This document shows, one piece after another, positions 12,601 through 26,653 of a stretch of DNA of 64,000 nt; the first letter of the stretch is position 1, and each line of letters begins with the position of its first letter. Below the pieces are notes generated by a model. The model was given only the letters and a program-made list of their open reading frames with translations, did not search any database and was not told where the DNA came from. The DNA comes from Mercurialis annua (Eukaryota; Streptophyta; Magnoliopsida; Malpighiales; Euphorbiaceae): the NCBI RefSeq assembly GCF_937616625.2, contig NC_065573.1, positions 9,935,001 to 9,999,000 on the forward strand, in the 5' to 3' direction. The position numbers and the translations under genes were made by a program.

Positions 12601-15600
12601 CAAAAGGACTTGAGACGAAACATACTAATCTAGCGTTACTTTTCTTGCGCACTTTGCGTAATATAACATAACCATTCTTGGGTAATCGGAATGACGCGTT
12701 AAAGAGACTTGAGACGCGACATACTTTTCTAGTGTCACTTTTCACGCACTCTTTCCGTAATATAACCTAACCATGCTTAGGTAATTGGAACGACGCGTTA
12801 AAGAGAACGCGACATTCTTATCTAGCGTTAATTTTCACGCACACTTTGCGTAATATAAACTAACCATGCTTAGGTAATCGGAACGACGCGTTAAAGAAAC
12901 TTGAGACGCGACATACTAATCTAGCGTCACTTTTCAATCAGACTTTGTTTATTATAACCTAATCATGCTTAGATAATTGAAAAAATACGATAAAGAGAAT
13001 TGAGACGCAACATACTAATTTAGCTTCTGTTTTCACGCACACTTTTCATAATATAACCTACCCATGCATAGGTAATCGGAACTAGGCGTTAAATAGACTT
13101 GAGACACGACATACTAATCAATTGTAACTTTTCACGCACACTTTTCGTAACATTCTTAGGTTATCGGAACGACGCGTTAAAGAGACTTGAGACACGACAT
13201 ACTAATCTATTGTTTCTTTTTACGTACACCTTGCGTAATATAACCTAACCATGCTTAGGTAATCGGAACGACGCGTTAGAGAGACTTGTGACTCGACATA
13301 AACATGATAATCGAAACGACTTGTAAAAGATACTTGAGACGTGACATACTAATCTAGAGTCACTTTTGACCTATACTTTGCATAATATAACCTAACCATG
13401 CTTAGGTAATCGGAACGACACATTCAAAAGCCTTGAGACGCGACATGCTAATCTAGCGTCACTTTTCATGCACACCTTGCGTTATATAACCTAACCATGC
13501 TTAGGTAATCGGAACGACTCGTTAAAAAGACTTGAGACGCAACATACTAATCTAGCCTTACTTTTCTCGCACACTTTGCGTAATATAATAATCAGAACGA
13601 CGCGTTAAAGAGACTTGAGACGCGACATACTAATCCTGCGTCACTTTTTACGCACTCTTTGCGTAATATAATACTTAGGTAATCGAAACGACGCATTAAA
13701 GAGCCTTGAGACGCGACATACTAATCTAGCGTTACTTTTCACGCTCACCTTGCGTAATAAAACCTAACCATGCTTAGCTAATCGGAACGACGCATAAAAG
13801 GACTTGAGACTCAACATACTAATCTAGCGTTACTTTTCTCGAGCACTTTGCGTAATATAACCTAACCATTCTTGGGTAATCAGAATGACGCGTTAAAGAG
13901 GCTTGAGACGCGACATACTTTTCTAGTATCACTTTTCACGCACTCTTTCCGTAATATAACCTAACCATGCTTAGGTAATCGAAACGACGCGCTAAAGAGA
14001 ACGTGACATTCTTATCTAGCGTCAATTTTCACGCACACTTTGCGTAATATAACCTAACCATGCTTAAGTAATCGAAACGACGCGTTAAAGAGACTTGAGA
14101 CGCGACATACTAATCTATCGTTACTTTTTAAGCAGACTTTGTTTATTATAACCTAATCATGCTTAGATAATCGGAAAAATACGATAAAGAGAATTGAGAC
14201 GCAACATACTAATTTAGCGTCAGTTTTCACTCACACTTTTCATAATATAACCTACCCATGCATAGGTAATCGGAACTACGCCTTAAATAAACTTGAGACA
14301 CGACATATTAATCGATTGTCACTTTTCACGCAGACTTTTTGTAACATTCTTAAGTAATCGGAACGACGCGTTAAAGAGACTTGAGACACGGCATACTAAT
14401 CTACTGTTTCTTTTTACGCACACCCTGCGTAATATAACCTAACCATGCTTAGGTAATCGGAACGACGCTTTAGAGAGACTTGTGACGCGACATAAACATG
14501 ATAAACGAAACGACTTGTAAAGGATACTTGAGACGTGACATACTAATCTAGAATCACTTTTGACCTATACTTTGCATAATATAACCTAACCATGCTTAGG
14601 TAATCGGAACGACACACTAAAAAGCCTTGAGACGCGACATGCTAATCTAGCGTCACGTTTCACGCACACCTTGCTTTATATAACGTAACCATGCTTAGGT
14701 AATCGGAACGACGCGTTAAAGAGACTTGAGACGCAACATACTAATCTAGCCTTACTTTTCTCGCACACTTTCTGTAATATAACCTAACCATTCTTGGGTA
14801 ATCGGAACGACGCGTTAAAGAGACTTGAGACGCGACATACTAATCCTGCGTCACTTTTCACGCACTCTTTGCGTAATATAACCTAACCATACTTAGGTAA
14901 TCGAAACGACGCATTAAAGAGCCTTGAGACGCAACATATTAATCTAGCGTCACTTTTCACGCACACCTTGCGTAATAAAACCTAACCATGCTTAGCTAAT
15001 CGGAACGACGCATTAAAGAGACTTGAGACAAGACAAACTAATCTAGCGTTAATTTTCTCGCACACCTTGCATAATATAACCTAACCATTCTTGGGTAATC
15101 GAAACGACGCGTTAAAGAGACTTGAGACATACTAATCTAACATCACTTTTGATCTAAATTTTGCATAATACAACCTAACCATGCTTAGGTAATCGGAACG
15201 ACACATTAAAGAGCCTTGAGACGTGACATACTAATCTAACGTCACTTTTCACGCACACCTTGCGTAATATAACCTAACCATACTTAGGTAATCGGAACGA
15301 CGCATTAAAGAGCCATGAGACACGACATACTAATCTAGCGTCACTTTTCACGCACACCTTGCGTAATATAACCTAACTATGCTTAGGTAATTGGAACGAC
15401 GCGTTAAATAGACATGAGATGCGACATACTAATCTATTGTCATTTTTTACGCACACGTTGCGTAATATAACCTAACCATGCTTAGGTAATCGGAACGACG
15501 CGTTAGAGAGACTTGTAACGCGACATACTAATCTAGGGTCACTTTTAATGCATACTTTGCGAAAAATAACCTAACCATGCTTAGATAATCATAACAACGC

Positions 15601-15838
15601 GATAATGAGAATTGAGACGCAACGTACTAATCTAGCGTCACTTTTCACGCACACTTTTCATAATATAACCTAACCATGTTCAGGTAATCGGAACGACGAG
15701 TTAAATAGACTTGAGATGCGACCTACTAATCTATTGTCACTTTTCACGCACAATTTACGTAATATAACCTAACCATTCTTAGGTAATCGGAACGACGCGT
15801 TAAAAAGACTTGAGACGGGACATACTAATCTATTGTTA
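9685..15838 (-). repeat. Satellite array block 3, minus orientation
   Basis: Minus-strand satellite continuing through the start of the second 12-kb copy at 12079 with no break in orientation. The part from 12079 repeats 1-3740 almost exactly, including the ~1.2-kb higher-order repeat (GACCTATACTTTGC variants near 12135, 13368 and 14562). The 9688-12078 part carries related but more diverged higher-order units, including half-monomers in minus orientation (ACATAAGCATGGTAATCGAA). No gene or foreign insertion is visible. Confidence 0.93.
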
Positions 15839-18318
15839 CCTTTCACGCGTCGTTCCGATGGTTTGGTTATTTTACGCAAAGTGTGCGTGAAAAGTGACCC
15901 TAGATTAGTATGTCGCGTCTCAAGTCTCTTTAACGCGTCGTTTCGATTACGTAAGCATGGTTAGGTTATATTATGCAATGTGTGCGTGAAAACTGTTGTC
16001 AGGTTAGTATGTCGTGTCTCAAGTCTCTTTCACGCGTCGTTCCGATTACCTAAGCATGATTAGGTTATATTACGAAAAATGTGTTTGAAAAGTGATGTTA
16101 GATTAGTATGTCGCGTCTCAAGTCTCTTTAAATCGTCGTTCCGATTACGTAAGCATGGTTAAGTTATATTACGCAAAGGGTGCTTGAAAAGTGACACTAG
16201 ATTAGTGTGTAGCGTCTCAAGTCTCTTTAATTCGTCGTTCTGATTACTTGAGCATGGTTAGGTTATATTACACAAAGTGTGCGTTAATAGTGACGCTAGA
16301 TTAGTATGTCGCATCTCAAGTCTCTTTAACGCGTCGTTACGATTATCTAAACATGGTTAGATTATTTTACGCATATTGTGCGTGAAACGTGACGCTAGAT
16401 TAGTATGTCGCATCTCAAGTCCATTTAACGCATCGTTCCGATTACCTAAGCATGGTTAGGTTATATTACGCGAAGTGTGCGTGAAAAGTGACGCTAGATT
16501 AGTATGTCGCGTCTCAAGTCTATTTAATGCGTCGTTCCGATTAACTAAGCATGGTTAGGTTAATTGCGAAGAGTGCGTAAAAAGTGTTATGGCGCGTTTC
16601 AAGTAGTTTCGATTACCATGCTTATGTCGCGTCACTAGTATCTCTAACGCGTCGTTCTGATTACCTAAGCATGGTTGGTTATATTACGTAAAGTGTGCGT
16701 GAAAAGTGACAATAAATTAGTATGTCGCGTCTTATGTCTTTTTAATGCGTCGTTCCGATTACCTAAGCATGGTTAGGTTATTTTACCCAAAGTGCGCATG
16801 AAAAGAGGCGCTAGATTAGTATGTCGCGTCTCAAGTCTCTTTAACGCGTGTTTCGATTACTTAAGCATAGTTAGGTTATATTACGCAAAGTGTGCATGAA
16901 AAGTGACGCAAGATTAGTATGTCGCGACTCAAGTCTCTTTAACGCGTCATTCTTATTACCTAAGCATGGTTAGGTTATATTTAGCAAAAGTGTGCGTGAA
17001 AAGTAGCGTTAGATTAGTATGGCGCGTCCTATGTCTCTTTTATGCGTCGTTCCGATTACCTAAGCATGGTTAGGTTATACTGCGCAAAGTGTGTGTGAAA
17101 GGTGACACTAGATAAGTATGTCACGTCGCAAGTCTATTTAACACATCGTTCCGATTATCTAAGCATGGATAGATTATTTTACGCAAAGTATGCGTGAAAA
17201 GTGACGCGAGATTTGTATGTCGGGTCTCAATTCTCTTTAACGCGTTGTTCCGAGATTACTTAAGCATGGTAATGTTATATTACGCCAAGTGCGCGTTAAA
17301 AGAGTCGTTAGATTAGTATGTCGCGTCACAAGTCTCTTTAACGAGTCGTTACGATTACCTATGCATGGCTAAGTTATATTACGAAAAGTGTGTGTAAAAA
17401 CTGACGCTAGATTAGTATGGCACGTTTCAAGTCTCTTTAACGCGTCGTTTCGATTACCATGCTTATGTCACGTTATAAGTCTATCTCACTCGTCGTTCTG
17501 ATTACCAAAGCATGGTTAGGCTATATTACACAAAGTGTGCGTGAAAAGTGACGCTAGAATAGTATGTCGCGTCTCAAGTCTTTGTAATGTGTCGTTCGGA
17601 TTATCTAAGCATGGTTAGGTTATTTTACGTGAAGTGTGCGTAAAAAGTGACGGTAGATTAATATGTCGTGTCTCAAGTCTCTTTAACGCGTCGTTGTGAT
17701 TACCTAAGCATGGTTGGGTTATATTATGCAATGTGTGCGTGAAAACTGTTGTTAAGTTAGTATGTCGCATCTCAAGTCTCTTTAATGTGTCGTTCCGATT
17801 ATCTAAGCATTGTTAGGTTATATTACACAAAATGTGCGTGTAAAGTGACGCTAGATTAGTATGTCGCATCTCAAGTCTCTTTAATGCGTCGTTCCAATTA
17901 CCTAAGCATGGCTAGGTTATATTACGCAAAGAATGCGTGAATAGTGACGCTAATTAATATGTCGCATCTCAAGTCTCTTTAACGCGTCGTTCCGATTGCT
18001 TAAGCATGGTTAGGTTATACTACGCGAATTGTGCGTAAAAAGTGACACTAAATTAGTATGACACGTCTCAAGTCATTTTAACGTGTCGTTCCGATTAGCT
18101 AAGCATGGATAGGTTATATTACGCAAAGTGTGCGTAAAAAGTGACGTTAGATTAGTATGGCGCGTTTCAAGACTCTTTAACGCGTCGTTTCGATTACCAT
18201 GCTCATGTCGTTTAACAAGTGTCTTTATCGCATCGTTTTGATTACCTTAGCATGGTTAGGTTATATTATACAAAGTGTGCGTGAAAAGTGACGCTATATT
18301 AGAATGTCGCGCCTCAAG
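12079..18318. repeat. 12-kb segmental duplication, copy 2
   Basis: Direct repeat of 1-6220. It starts exactly where base 1 is matched (AGACGCGACATACTAATC at 12079) and is followed to about 18318, where copy 1 continues TCTCTCTAACGCG and copy 2 TCTTTTACGCAACG. It carries the same minus-to-plus junction (15839) and the same 25-bp internal duplication. The unit period is about 12.08 kb, but this second copy stops after about half a unit and is followed by different satellite. Confidence 0.9.
15839..15848. other. Satellite orientation switch, minus to plus (duplicate of 3741)
   Basis: Same junction sequence as at 3741-3750 (TGTTACCTTTCACGCGTCG, then CCGATGG), differing by single bases downstream. 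It was copied along with the 12-kb duplication rather than formed independently. Confidence 0.85.
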
Positions 18319-19770
18319 TCTCTTTTACGCAACGTTCCGATTACTTAAGTATGGTTAGGTTATATACGCAAAGAGTGCGTTAATAGTGACGCTTGATTAG
18401 TATGTCACGTCACAAGTCTCTCTAACCCGTCGTTCCGATTACCCATGGTTAGGTTATATTAAGCAAAGTGCGCGTGCAAAATGTTGCTAGGTTAGTATGT
18501 CACGTCGCAAGTCTCTCTAACGCGTCGTTCCGATTACCTAAGCATGGTTAGGTTATATTACGTAGAGTGTGCGTAAAAAGTGACTCTCGATTAGTATGTC
18601 GCGACTCAAGTCTCCTTAACGCGTCGTTCCGGTTACCTAAGCATGGTTAGGTTGTTATACGCAAAGTGTGCTTGAAAAGTGATGCTAAATTAGTATGTCG
18701 CGTCATAAGTCCACAAAGTATGCGTAAAAAGTGACGCTAGATTAATATGGCGCGCTTCGATATTTACCATGCTTATGTCGCTTAACAAGTGTCTCTAACG
18801 CGTCGTTCTAATTACCTAAGTATGGTTAGGTTATATTATAGAAAGTGTGCGTGAAAAGTGACGCTAGATTTGTATGTTGCGCCTCAAGTATCGTTAATGT
18901 GTCGTTCCGATTATCTAAGCATGGATATGTTATATTGCGCCAAGTGCGCGTTAAAACTGTCGCTCGATTAGTATGTCGCGTCTCAAGTCTCTTTAACGCG
19001 TTGTTACGATTACCTAAGCATGGTTAGGTTATACTACGCAAAGTATGCGTAAAAAGTGACACTAGATTAGTATGTCGCGTCTTAAGTCTCTTTAACGTGT
19101 CGTTACGATTATCTAAGCATGGTTAGGTTATTTTACGCAAAGTGTGCGTGAAAAGTGACGTTTGATTAGTATGTCGTATCTCAAGTCTCTTTAACGCGTC
19201 GTTCCGATTACCAAGCGTGGTTAGGTTATATTATGCAATGTGTGCATGAAAACTGTTCTTAGGTTAGTATGTCGCATCTCAAGTCTCTTTAACGCGTCGT
19301 TCCGATGACCTAAGCATGGTTAGGTTATATTGTGCAAAATGCACATGAAGAGTGACGCTAGATTAGTATGTCGCATCTCATGTCTCTTTAACGCGTCGTT
19401 CCGATTACCCTAAGCATGTCGTTCTGATTGCTTAAGCATGGTTGGGCTACATTATGCAAAGTGTGAATAAAACGTGACGCTGAATTAGTATGACGCGTCT
19501 CAAGTCATTTTAACGTGTCTTTCCGATTAACTAAGCATGGTTAAGTTATATTACGCAAAGTGTGCGTAAAAAGTGACACTAGATTAGTATGGCGCGTCTC
19601 AAGTCTTGTTAATGCATCGTTTCGATTACCATGCTTATGGCACGTTACAAGTCGTTCCGATTACCAAAGCATGTATATTACGCAAAGTGTGCCTGAAAAT
19701 TGACAATAAATTAGTATGTCGCGTCTCAAGGCTCCTTAACGCGTCGTTTCCGATTACCAAAGCATGTATA

Positions 19771-20368
19771 TTACGCTAAGTGTGCACGTCTCAAGTCCCT
19801 TTAACGCATTGTTTCTATTACCATGCATATGTCACATTACAAGTCTCTATAACACATCGTTCTGATTACCAAAGTATGGTTAGGTTAAATACACAAAGTT
19901 TGCGTGAAAAAGAGACAATAGATTAGTATGTCGCGTCGCATGTCTCTTTAACGTGTCGTTCCAATTACCTAAGCATGGTTGGGTTATTTTACGCAAAGTG
20001 TGCGTGAAAAGTGACGCTAGATTAGTATGTCGTGTCACAAGTCTCTTTAACGGGTCGTTCCAATTACCTAAGCATGGTTTGGTTATATTACGCGATGTGT
20101 TCGTGAAAACTATTGCTAGATTAGTATGTCGCATCTCAAGTCTCCTTAAAGCGTCGTTCTAATTCCCTAATCATGGTTAGGTTATTTTACGCAAAGTGTT
20201 CGTGAAAAGTGACCCTAGATTAGTATGTCGCGTCTCAAGTCTCTTTAACGCGTCGTTCCGAATACCTAAGCATGGTTGTTAGGTTATATTCCGCAAAGCG
20301 TGCGTCAAAAGTGATGCTAGATTAGTATGGCGTGTTTTAAGTCTATTTAACGCGTCATTTCAATTACC
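19771..20368 (+). repeat. 598-bp satellite segment, copy 1
   Basis: Nearly identical to 22198-22795 at a constant offset of 2427, starting at TTACGCTAAGTGTGCACGTC and ending at CATTTCAATTACC, where the two diverge (TAAGAATGG against GTCGTTCTC). Both encode the same 84-codon minus-strand chance frame, which reflects recent copying. Related but more diverged versions lie near 30200-30690, 43580-44090 and 57380-57890. Confidence 0.9.
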
Positions 20369-22197
20369 TAAGAATGGTTAGGTTAGTTTACGCAAAGTGT
20401 GCGTGAAAAATGACGCTAGATTAGTATGTCGCGTCTCAAGTCTCTTTAACGTGTCATTCCGATTACCTAAGCATGGTTATGTTATATTAGCCAAGTGCGC
20501 GCTTATAGTGTCGCTAGATTAGTATATCGCATCACAATTCCCTTTAACGCGTTGTTACAATTACCTAAGCATGGTAAGTTATATTACACAAAGTGTGCGT
20601 TAAAAGTGACGCTAGATTAGTATGGCTCGACTCAAGTCTCTTTAACGCATCGTTTCAATTACCTAAGCATGGTTAGGTTAATTTATGTAAAGTGTTCGTG
20701 AAAAGTGACGCTAGATTATGTTGCATCTTAAGTCACTTTAACTCGTTGTTCCGATTCCCAAAGCATGGGTAGGTTATTTTACACAAAGTGTGCGTGAAAA
20801 GTGACGCTAGATAGTATGTTGCATCTCAAGTCTCTTTAACGCGTCGTTCCCACATGGTTAGGTTATATTACACAAAGAGTGTGTGAATAGTGACTCTAGA
20901 TTAGTATGACGCGTTTCAAGTCCCTTTAACGCGTCGCTCTGATTACCAAAGCATGGTGTTAGGTTATATATTATGCAAAGTGTGCTCGAAAAGTGACAAT
21001 AAATTAGTATGTCGTGCCTCAAGTCTCTTTAAGACGTCGTTCCGATTACAGGCATGGATATGTTATATTACGCCAAGTGCGCGTTAAAAGTGTTGCCAGA
21101 TTAGCATGTCGCGTCACAAGTCTCTTTAGCACATTGTTACGGTTACATAAGCATGGTTAGGTTATATTACGCAAAGTATGTGTAAAAAGTGACGCTAGAT
21201 TAGTATGTCGCTTCTCAAGTCTCTTTAACGCGTCGTTTCAATGACCATGCTTATGTTACACTACAAGTATATTTAACGTGTCATTTCGATTACCTATGCA
21301 TAGTTAGGTCATTTTACATAAAGTGTGCGTGAAAAGTGACGCTAGATTAGTATGTCGTGACGCGTCGTTCTGATTATCTAAGCATGGTTAAGTTATATTA
21401 TGCAATGTGTGCGTGAAAACTGTTGCTAGGTTAGTATGTCGCGTCTCAAGTCTCTTTTACGCGTCGTTCCGATTACCTAAGCATGGTTAGGTTATAGTAC
21501 GCAAAATGTGCGTGAAAAGTGACGTTAGATTAGTATGTCGTGTCTAAAGTCTCTTTAATACGTCATTCCGATTACCTATGCATGGTTAGGTTATACTACG
21601 CAAAGCGTGCGTAAAGAGTGACACTAGATTAGTATGGCGCGTTTCAAGTATCTTTAACGCGTCATTTCGATTACCATGCTTATGTCGCATCATAAGTGTC
21701 TCAAACACGTCGTTTCTGATTACCTAAGCAAAGGGTGCGTGATTAGTATGTCGCATCTCAAGTCGCTTTAATGTATTTTTCCGATTATCTAAGCATGATT
21801 AGGTTATAATAAACAAAGTCTGGTTGAAAAGTGACGCTAGATTAGTATGTCGCGTCTCAAGTCTCTTTAACGCGTCGTTCCGATTACCTAAGCATGGTTA
21901 GGTTATTTTACGCAAAGTGTGCGTGAAAAGTGACGCTAGATTAGTATGTCGTGTCTCAAGTCCCTTTAACGTGTGTTCCGAGTACCTAAGCATTGTTAGG
22001 TTATATTACGAAAGTGTGCTTGAAAAGTGACCCTAGTATATCGCGTCTCAAGTATCTTTAACACGTCGTTTTGATTACCAAAGAATGGTTATGTTATATT
22101 ATGCCAAGTGCGAGTTAAAAGTGTCGCTAGATTAGTATGTCGCATCACTAGTCTCTTTAACGCGTTGTTACGATCACCTAAATATGGTTAAGTTATA

Positions 22198-22795
22198 TTA
22201 CGCTAAGTGTGCACGTCTCAAATCCCTTTAATGCATTGTTTCGATTACCATGCATATGTCACATTACAAGTCTCTCTAACACATCGTTCCGATTACCAAA
22301 GTATGGTTAGGTTAAATACACAAAGTTTGCGTGAAAAAGAGACAATAGATTAGTATGTCGCGTCGCATGTCTCTTTAACGTGTCGTTCCAATTACCTAAG
22401 CATGGTTGGGTTATTTTACGCAAAGTGTGCGTGAAAAGTGACGCTAGATTAGTATGTCGTGTCACAAGTCTCTTTAACGGGTCGTTCCAATTACCTAAGC
22501 ATGGTTTGGTTATATTACGCGATGTGTTCGTGAAAACTATTGCTAGATTAGTATGTCGCATCTCAAGTCTCCTTGAAGCGTCGTTCTAATTACCTAATCA
22601 TGGTTAGGTTATTTTACGCAAAGTGTTCGTGAAAAATGACCCTAGATTAGTATGTCGCGTCTCAAGTCTCTTTAACGCGTCGTTCCGAATACCTAAGCAT
22701 GGTTGTTAGGTTATATTCCGCAAAGCGTGCGTCAAAAGTGATGCTAGATTAGTATGGCGTGTTTTAAGTCTATTTAACGCGTCATTTCAATTACC
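22198..22795 (+). repeat. 598-bp satellite segment, copy 2
   Basis: Partner of 19771-20368 with constant spacing of 2427. Downstream (GTCGTTCTCATTACC) this copy continues with the same order of variants as the superblock copies near 30690, 44090 and 57890. This copy is therefore in the ancestral context, and the one at 19771 is more likely the derived, transposed or recombined copy. Confidence 0.85.
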
Positions 22796-25700
22796 GTCGT
22801 TCTCATTACCTAAGCATGGTCAGGTTATATTACGCTAAGTGGGCGTGAAAAGTGACGCTAAATTAGTATGTCGCATCTCAAGTCTCTTTAATGGGTGTTT
22901 CGATTACCTAAGCATGGTTAGGTTATATTACGTAAAGTGTGCGTGAAAAGTGACGCTAGATTAGTATGTCGCGTCTCAAGTCTCTTTAACTCGTCGTTCC
23001 GATTACCTAAGCATGGTTAGGTTATATTACGCAAAGTCTGCGTAAAAAGTGACGCTAGATTAGTATTGCGCGTCACAAGTCTCTATAACACGTCGTTTCG
23101 ATTACCATGCTTAGTATGTCACTTAACAAGTGTCTTTAACGTGTCGTTCTGATTACCTAAGTATGGTTAGGTTATATTATGCAAAGTGTCCGTGAAAAGT
23201 GACAATAGATTAGTATGTCGCGCTTCAAGTCTCTTTAACACGTCGTTCTGATTACCCAGGAATAGATAGGTTATATTAAGCAAAGTGTGCGAGAAAAGTA
23301 AGGCTATTAGTATGTCACATCTCAAGTCTCTTTAACGCGTCGTTCCATTTAGCTAAGCATGGTTAGGTTATATTACGCAAGGTGTGCGTTAAAAGTGACG
23401 CTCGATTAGTATGTCGCGTCTCAAGGCTCTTTAATGCGGCGTTCCGATTACCTAAGTATAGTTAGGTCATATTACGCAAAGAGTGTGTGAAAAGTGACAT
23501 AGGATTAGTATGTAGCGTCTCAAGTCTATTGAACGCGTCGTTCCGATTACCCAAGAATGGTTATTTTATATTACGCAAAGTGTGCGAGAAAAGTTGCGCT
23601 AGCTTAGCATGTCGCGTCACAAGTCTCTTTAACTCGTATAAGCATGGTTAGGTTATATTACAAAAAGTGTGCGTGAAAAGTAACAATAGATTAGTATGTC
23701 GCGTCACAAGTCTCTCGAACGCGTGGTTCTGATTACCTAAGCATGGTTAAGTTACATTACGCTAAGTGTGCGTGAAAAGTGATGCTAGATTAGTGTGGTG
23801 CGTCTCAAGTCTCTTAAACGCGTCGTTTCAATTTCCATGCTTATATCGCATCACAAGTCTCTCTAACGCGTCGTTCCAATTACCTAAGCATGGTTAGGTT
23901 ATATTACGCAAAGTGTGCATAAAAAGTGACGCTAGATTAGTATGGCACATCTCAAGTCTTTTTAATGCGTCGATTCGATTACCATGCTTATGTCGGGTAA
24001 CAAGTCTCTCTAACGCGTCGTTTCGATTATCTAAGCATGGTTAGGTTATACTACGCAAAGGGTGTTTGAAAAGTGACGCTAGATAAGTATGTTGTGTCTC
24101 AATTCTCTTTAACGCGTTGTTCCGATTACCTAAGCATGGTTAGGTTACATTACACAAAGCGTGCGTGAAAAGTGACGCTAGATTAGTATGTCGCGTTCTC
24201 AAGTCTGTTTAACCCGTCGTTCCGATTACCTAAGCATGGTTAGGTTATATTGTCCAAAGTGTTCGTGAAATGTGACGCTAGATAAGTATGTCGCGTTCTC
24301 TTTAACCCGTTCCGATTACCTAAGCATGGTTAGGTTATATTACGCAAAATGTGCTGCAAAAGTGACATTAGATTAGAATGTCGCGTCTCAAGTCCCTCTA
24401 ATGCGTCGTTCCGATTTTATAAGCATGGTTAGGTTATATTACGCAAAGTGTGCGTGAAAAATGACACTATATTAGTATGTGTCGTTCCAATTACCCAAGA
24501 ATGGTTAGGTTATACTACGCAAAGTTTGCGAGAAAAGTAAGGCTAGATTAGTAGTATGTTGTGTCTCAAGTCTCTTCAACGCGTTGTTTTCATTACCTAA
24601 GCATTGTTAGGTTTTATTATGCAAGGTGTGCCTGAAAAGTGACGCTAGATTAGTATGTCGCGTCTCAAGGCTCTCTTATGCGTCTGATTACCTAAGCATG
24701 GTTAGGTTATATTATGCAAAGTATAGTTCAAAAGTGACGCTAGATAAGTATGTCGCGTCTCAAGTCTCTTTAACGCGTCGTTTCGATTAACATGCTTATG
24801 CCGCGTCACAAGTCTCTCTAACGCGTCGTTCAGATTACCCTGATTAGGTTATATTATGCAAGGTGTGCGTGAAAAGTAACAATAGATTAGTTTGTCGTAT
24901 CTCAAGTCTCTTTAATGCGTCGTTCCGATTACCTAAGCATGAGTAGGTTATATTACGAAAAGTGTGCGTGAAAAGTTACAATAGATTAGTATGTCGCGTC
25001 TCAAGTCTATTTAACGCGTCGTTTCGATAGTTCCGATTACCTAATAATTGTTAGGTTGTATTACGCAAAGTGAGCGTAAAAGTGACACTATGGCGCGTTT
25101 CATGTATCTTTAACGCGTCGTTTTGGTTATTGTGCTTATGTCACGTCACAAGTGTCTCAAACGTGTCGTTTTGATTACCTAATCATGGTTAGGTTATGTT
25201 ACACAAAGTGTGCGTGAAAAGTGACAATAGATTAGTATGTCGCGTGTCAAGTCTCTTTAACGCGTCGTTTCGATTACCTAAGCATGGTTAGGTTATTTTA
25301 CGCAAAGTGTGCGTGAAAAGTTACGCTAGATTAGTATGTCGCTCCTCAAGTCTCTTTAATGCATATTCCGATTACCTAATAAGCATGGTTAGGTTATATT
25401 ACGTAAAGTGTGCGTGAAAAGTGACGCTAGATTAGTATGTCGCGTCTCAAGTCTCTTTAACGCGTCGTTCCGATTACCAAAGCTTGGTTATGTTATATTA
25501 CACCAAGTGCGCGTTAGAAGTGTTGCTAGATTAGTATGTCGCGTCACAAGTCTCTTTAACGCGTTGTTACAATTACCTAAGCATGCTTAAGTTATTACGC
25601 AGTGTGCGTAAAAAGTGACGCTAGATTAATGTGGCGCGTCTCAAGTCTTTTTAACTCATCGTTTCGATTCCATGCTTATGTCACGTTACAAGTCTCTCTA

Positions 25701-26653
25701 ACACATCGTTCTGATTTCCAAAGCATGGTTAGGTTATATTACACATAGTGTGCGTGAAAAGTGACAATAGATTAGTATGTCGCGTTGCAAGTCTCTTTAG
25801 CATGTCGTTCCGATTACCTAAGCATAGTTATGTAAGTTCTCGTTAAAAGTGTCGCTAAATTAGTATATCGCGTCACAATTCTCATTAACGCGTTGTTACG
25901 ATTACCTAAGCATGGTTAGGTTATATTACGCAAAGTGTGCGTAAATACACGTTACATTAGTATGGCACGTCTCAAGTCTCTCTAACGCATCATTTCGATT
26001 ACCATGCTTATGTCACGTTACAAGTCTCTCTAACACGTCGTTCCGATTACCTAAGCATGGTTAGGTTATATTACGCAAAATGTGCGTGAAAAGTGATAAT
26101 TGATTAATATGTCGTGTCTCGAGTCTCTTTAACGCGTCATTCCGATTACCTAAGCATAGTTAAGTTATTTTACGCAAATTGTGCGTGAAAAGTGACGCTA
26201 GATTAGTATGTCGCGTCTCAAGTCTCTTTAACGTGTCGTTAGGATTACCTATGCATGGTTAGGTTATATTACGCAATGTGTGCGTGAAAACTGTCGCTAG
26301 GTTAGTATGTCGCGTCTCAAGCCTCTTTAACGCGTCGTTCCGATTACCTAAGCATGGTTAGATTATATTACGCAAAGTGTGCGTAAAAAGTTACAGTAGA
26401 TTAGTATGTTGTGTCTCAAGTCTCTTTAACGCATCGTTCCAATTAACTAAGCATGGTTGGGTTATATTACGCAAAGAGTGCGTAAAAAGTGACACTAGAT
26501 TAGTATGGCGCGTTTCAAGTCTCTTTAACGCGTTGATTCGATTTCCATGCATATGTCGTGTCACAAGTGTCTCTAACGCGTCGTTCTGATTACCTATGCA
26601 TGGTTAGGTTAGATTAACCAAAGTGTGTGTGAAAAGTGACACTAGATTAGTAT

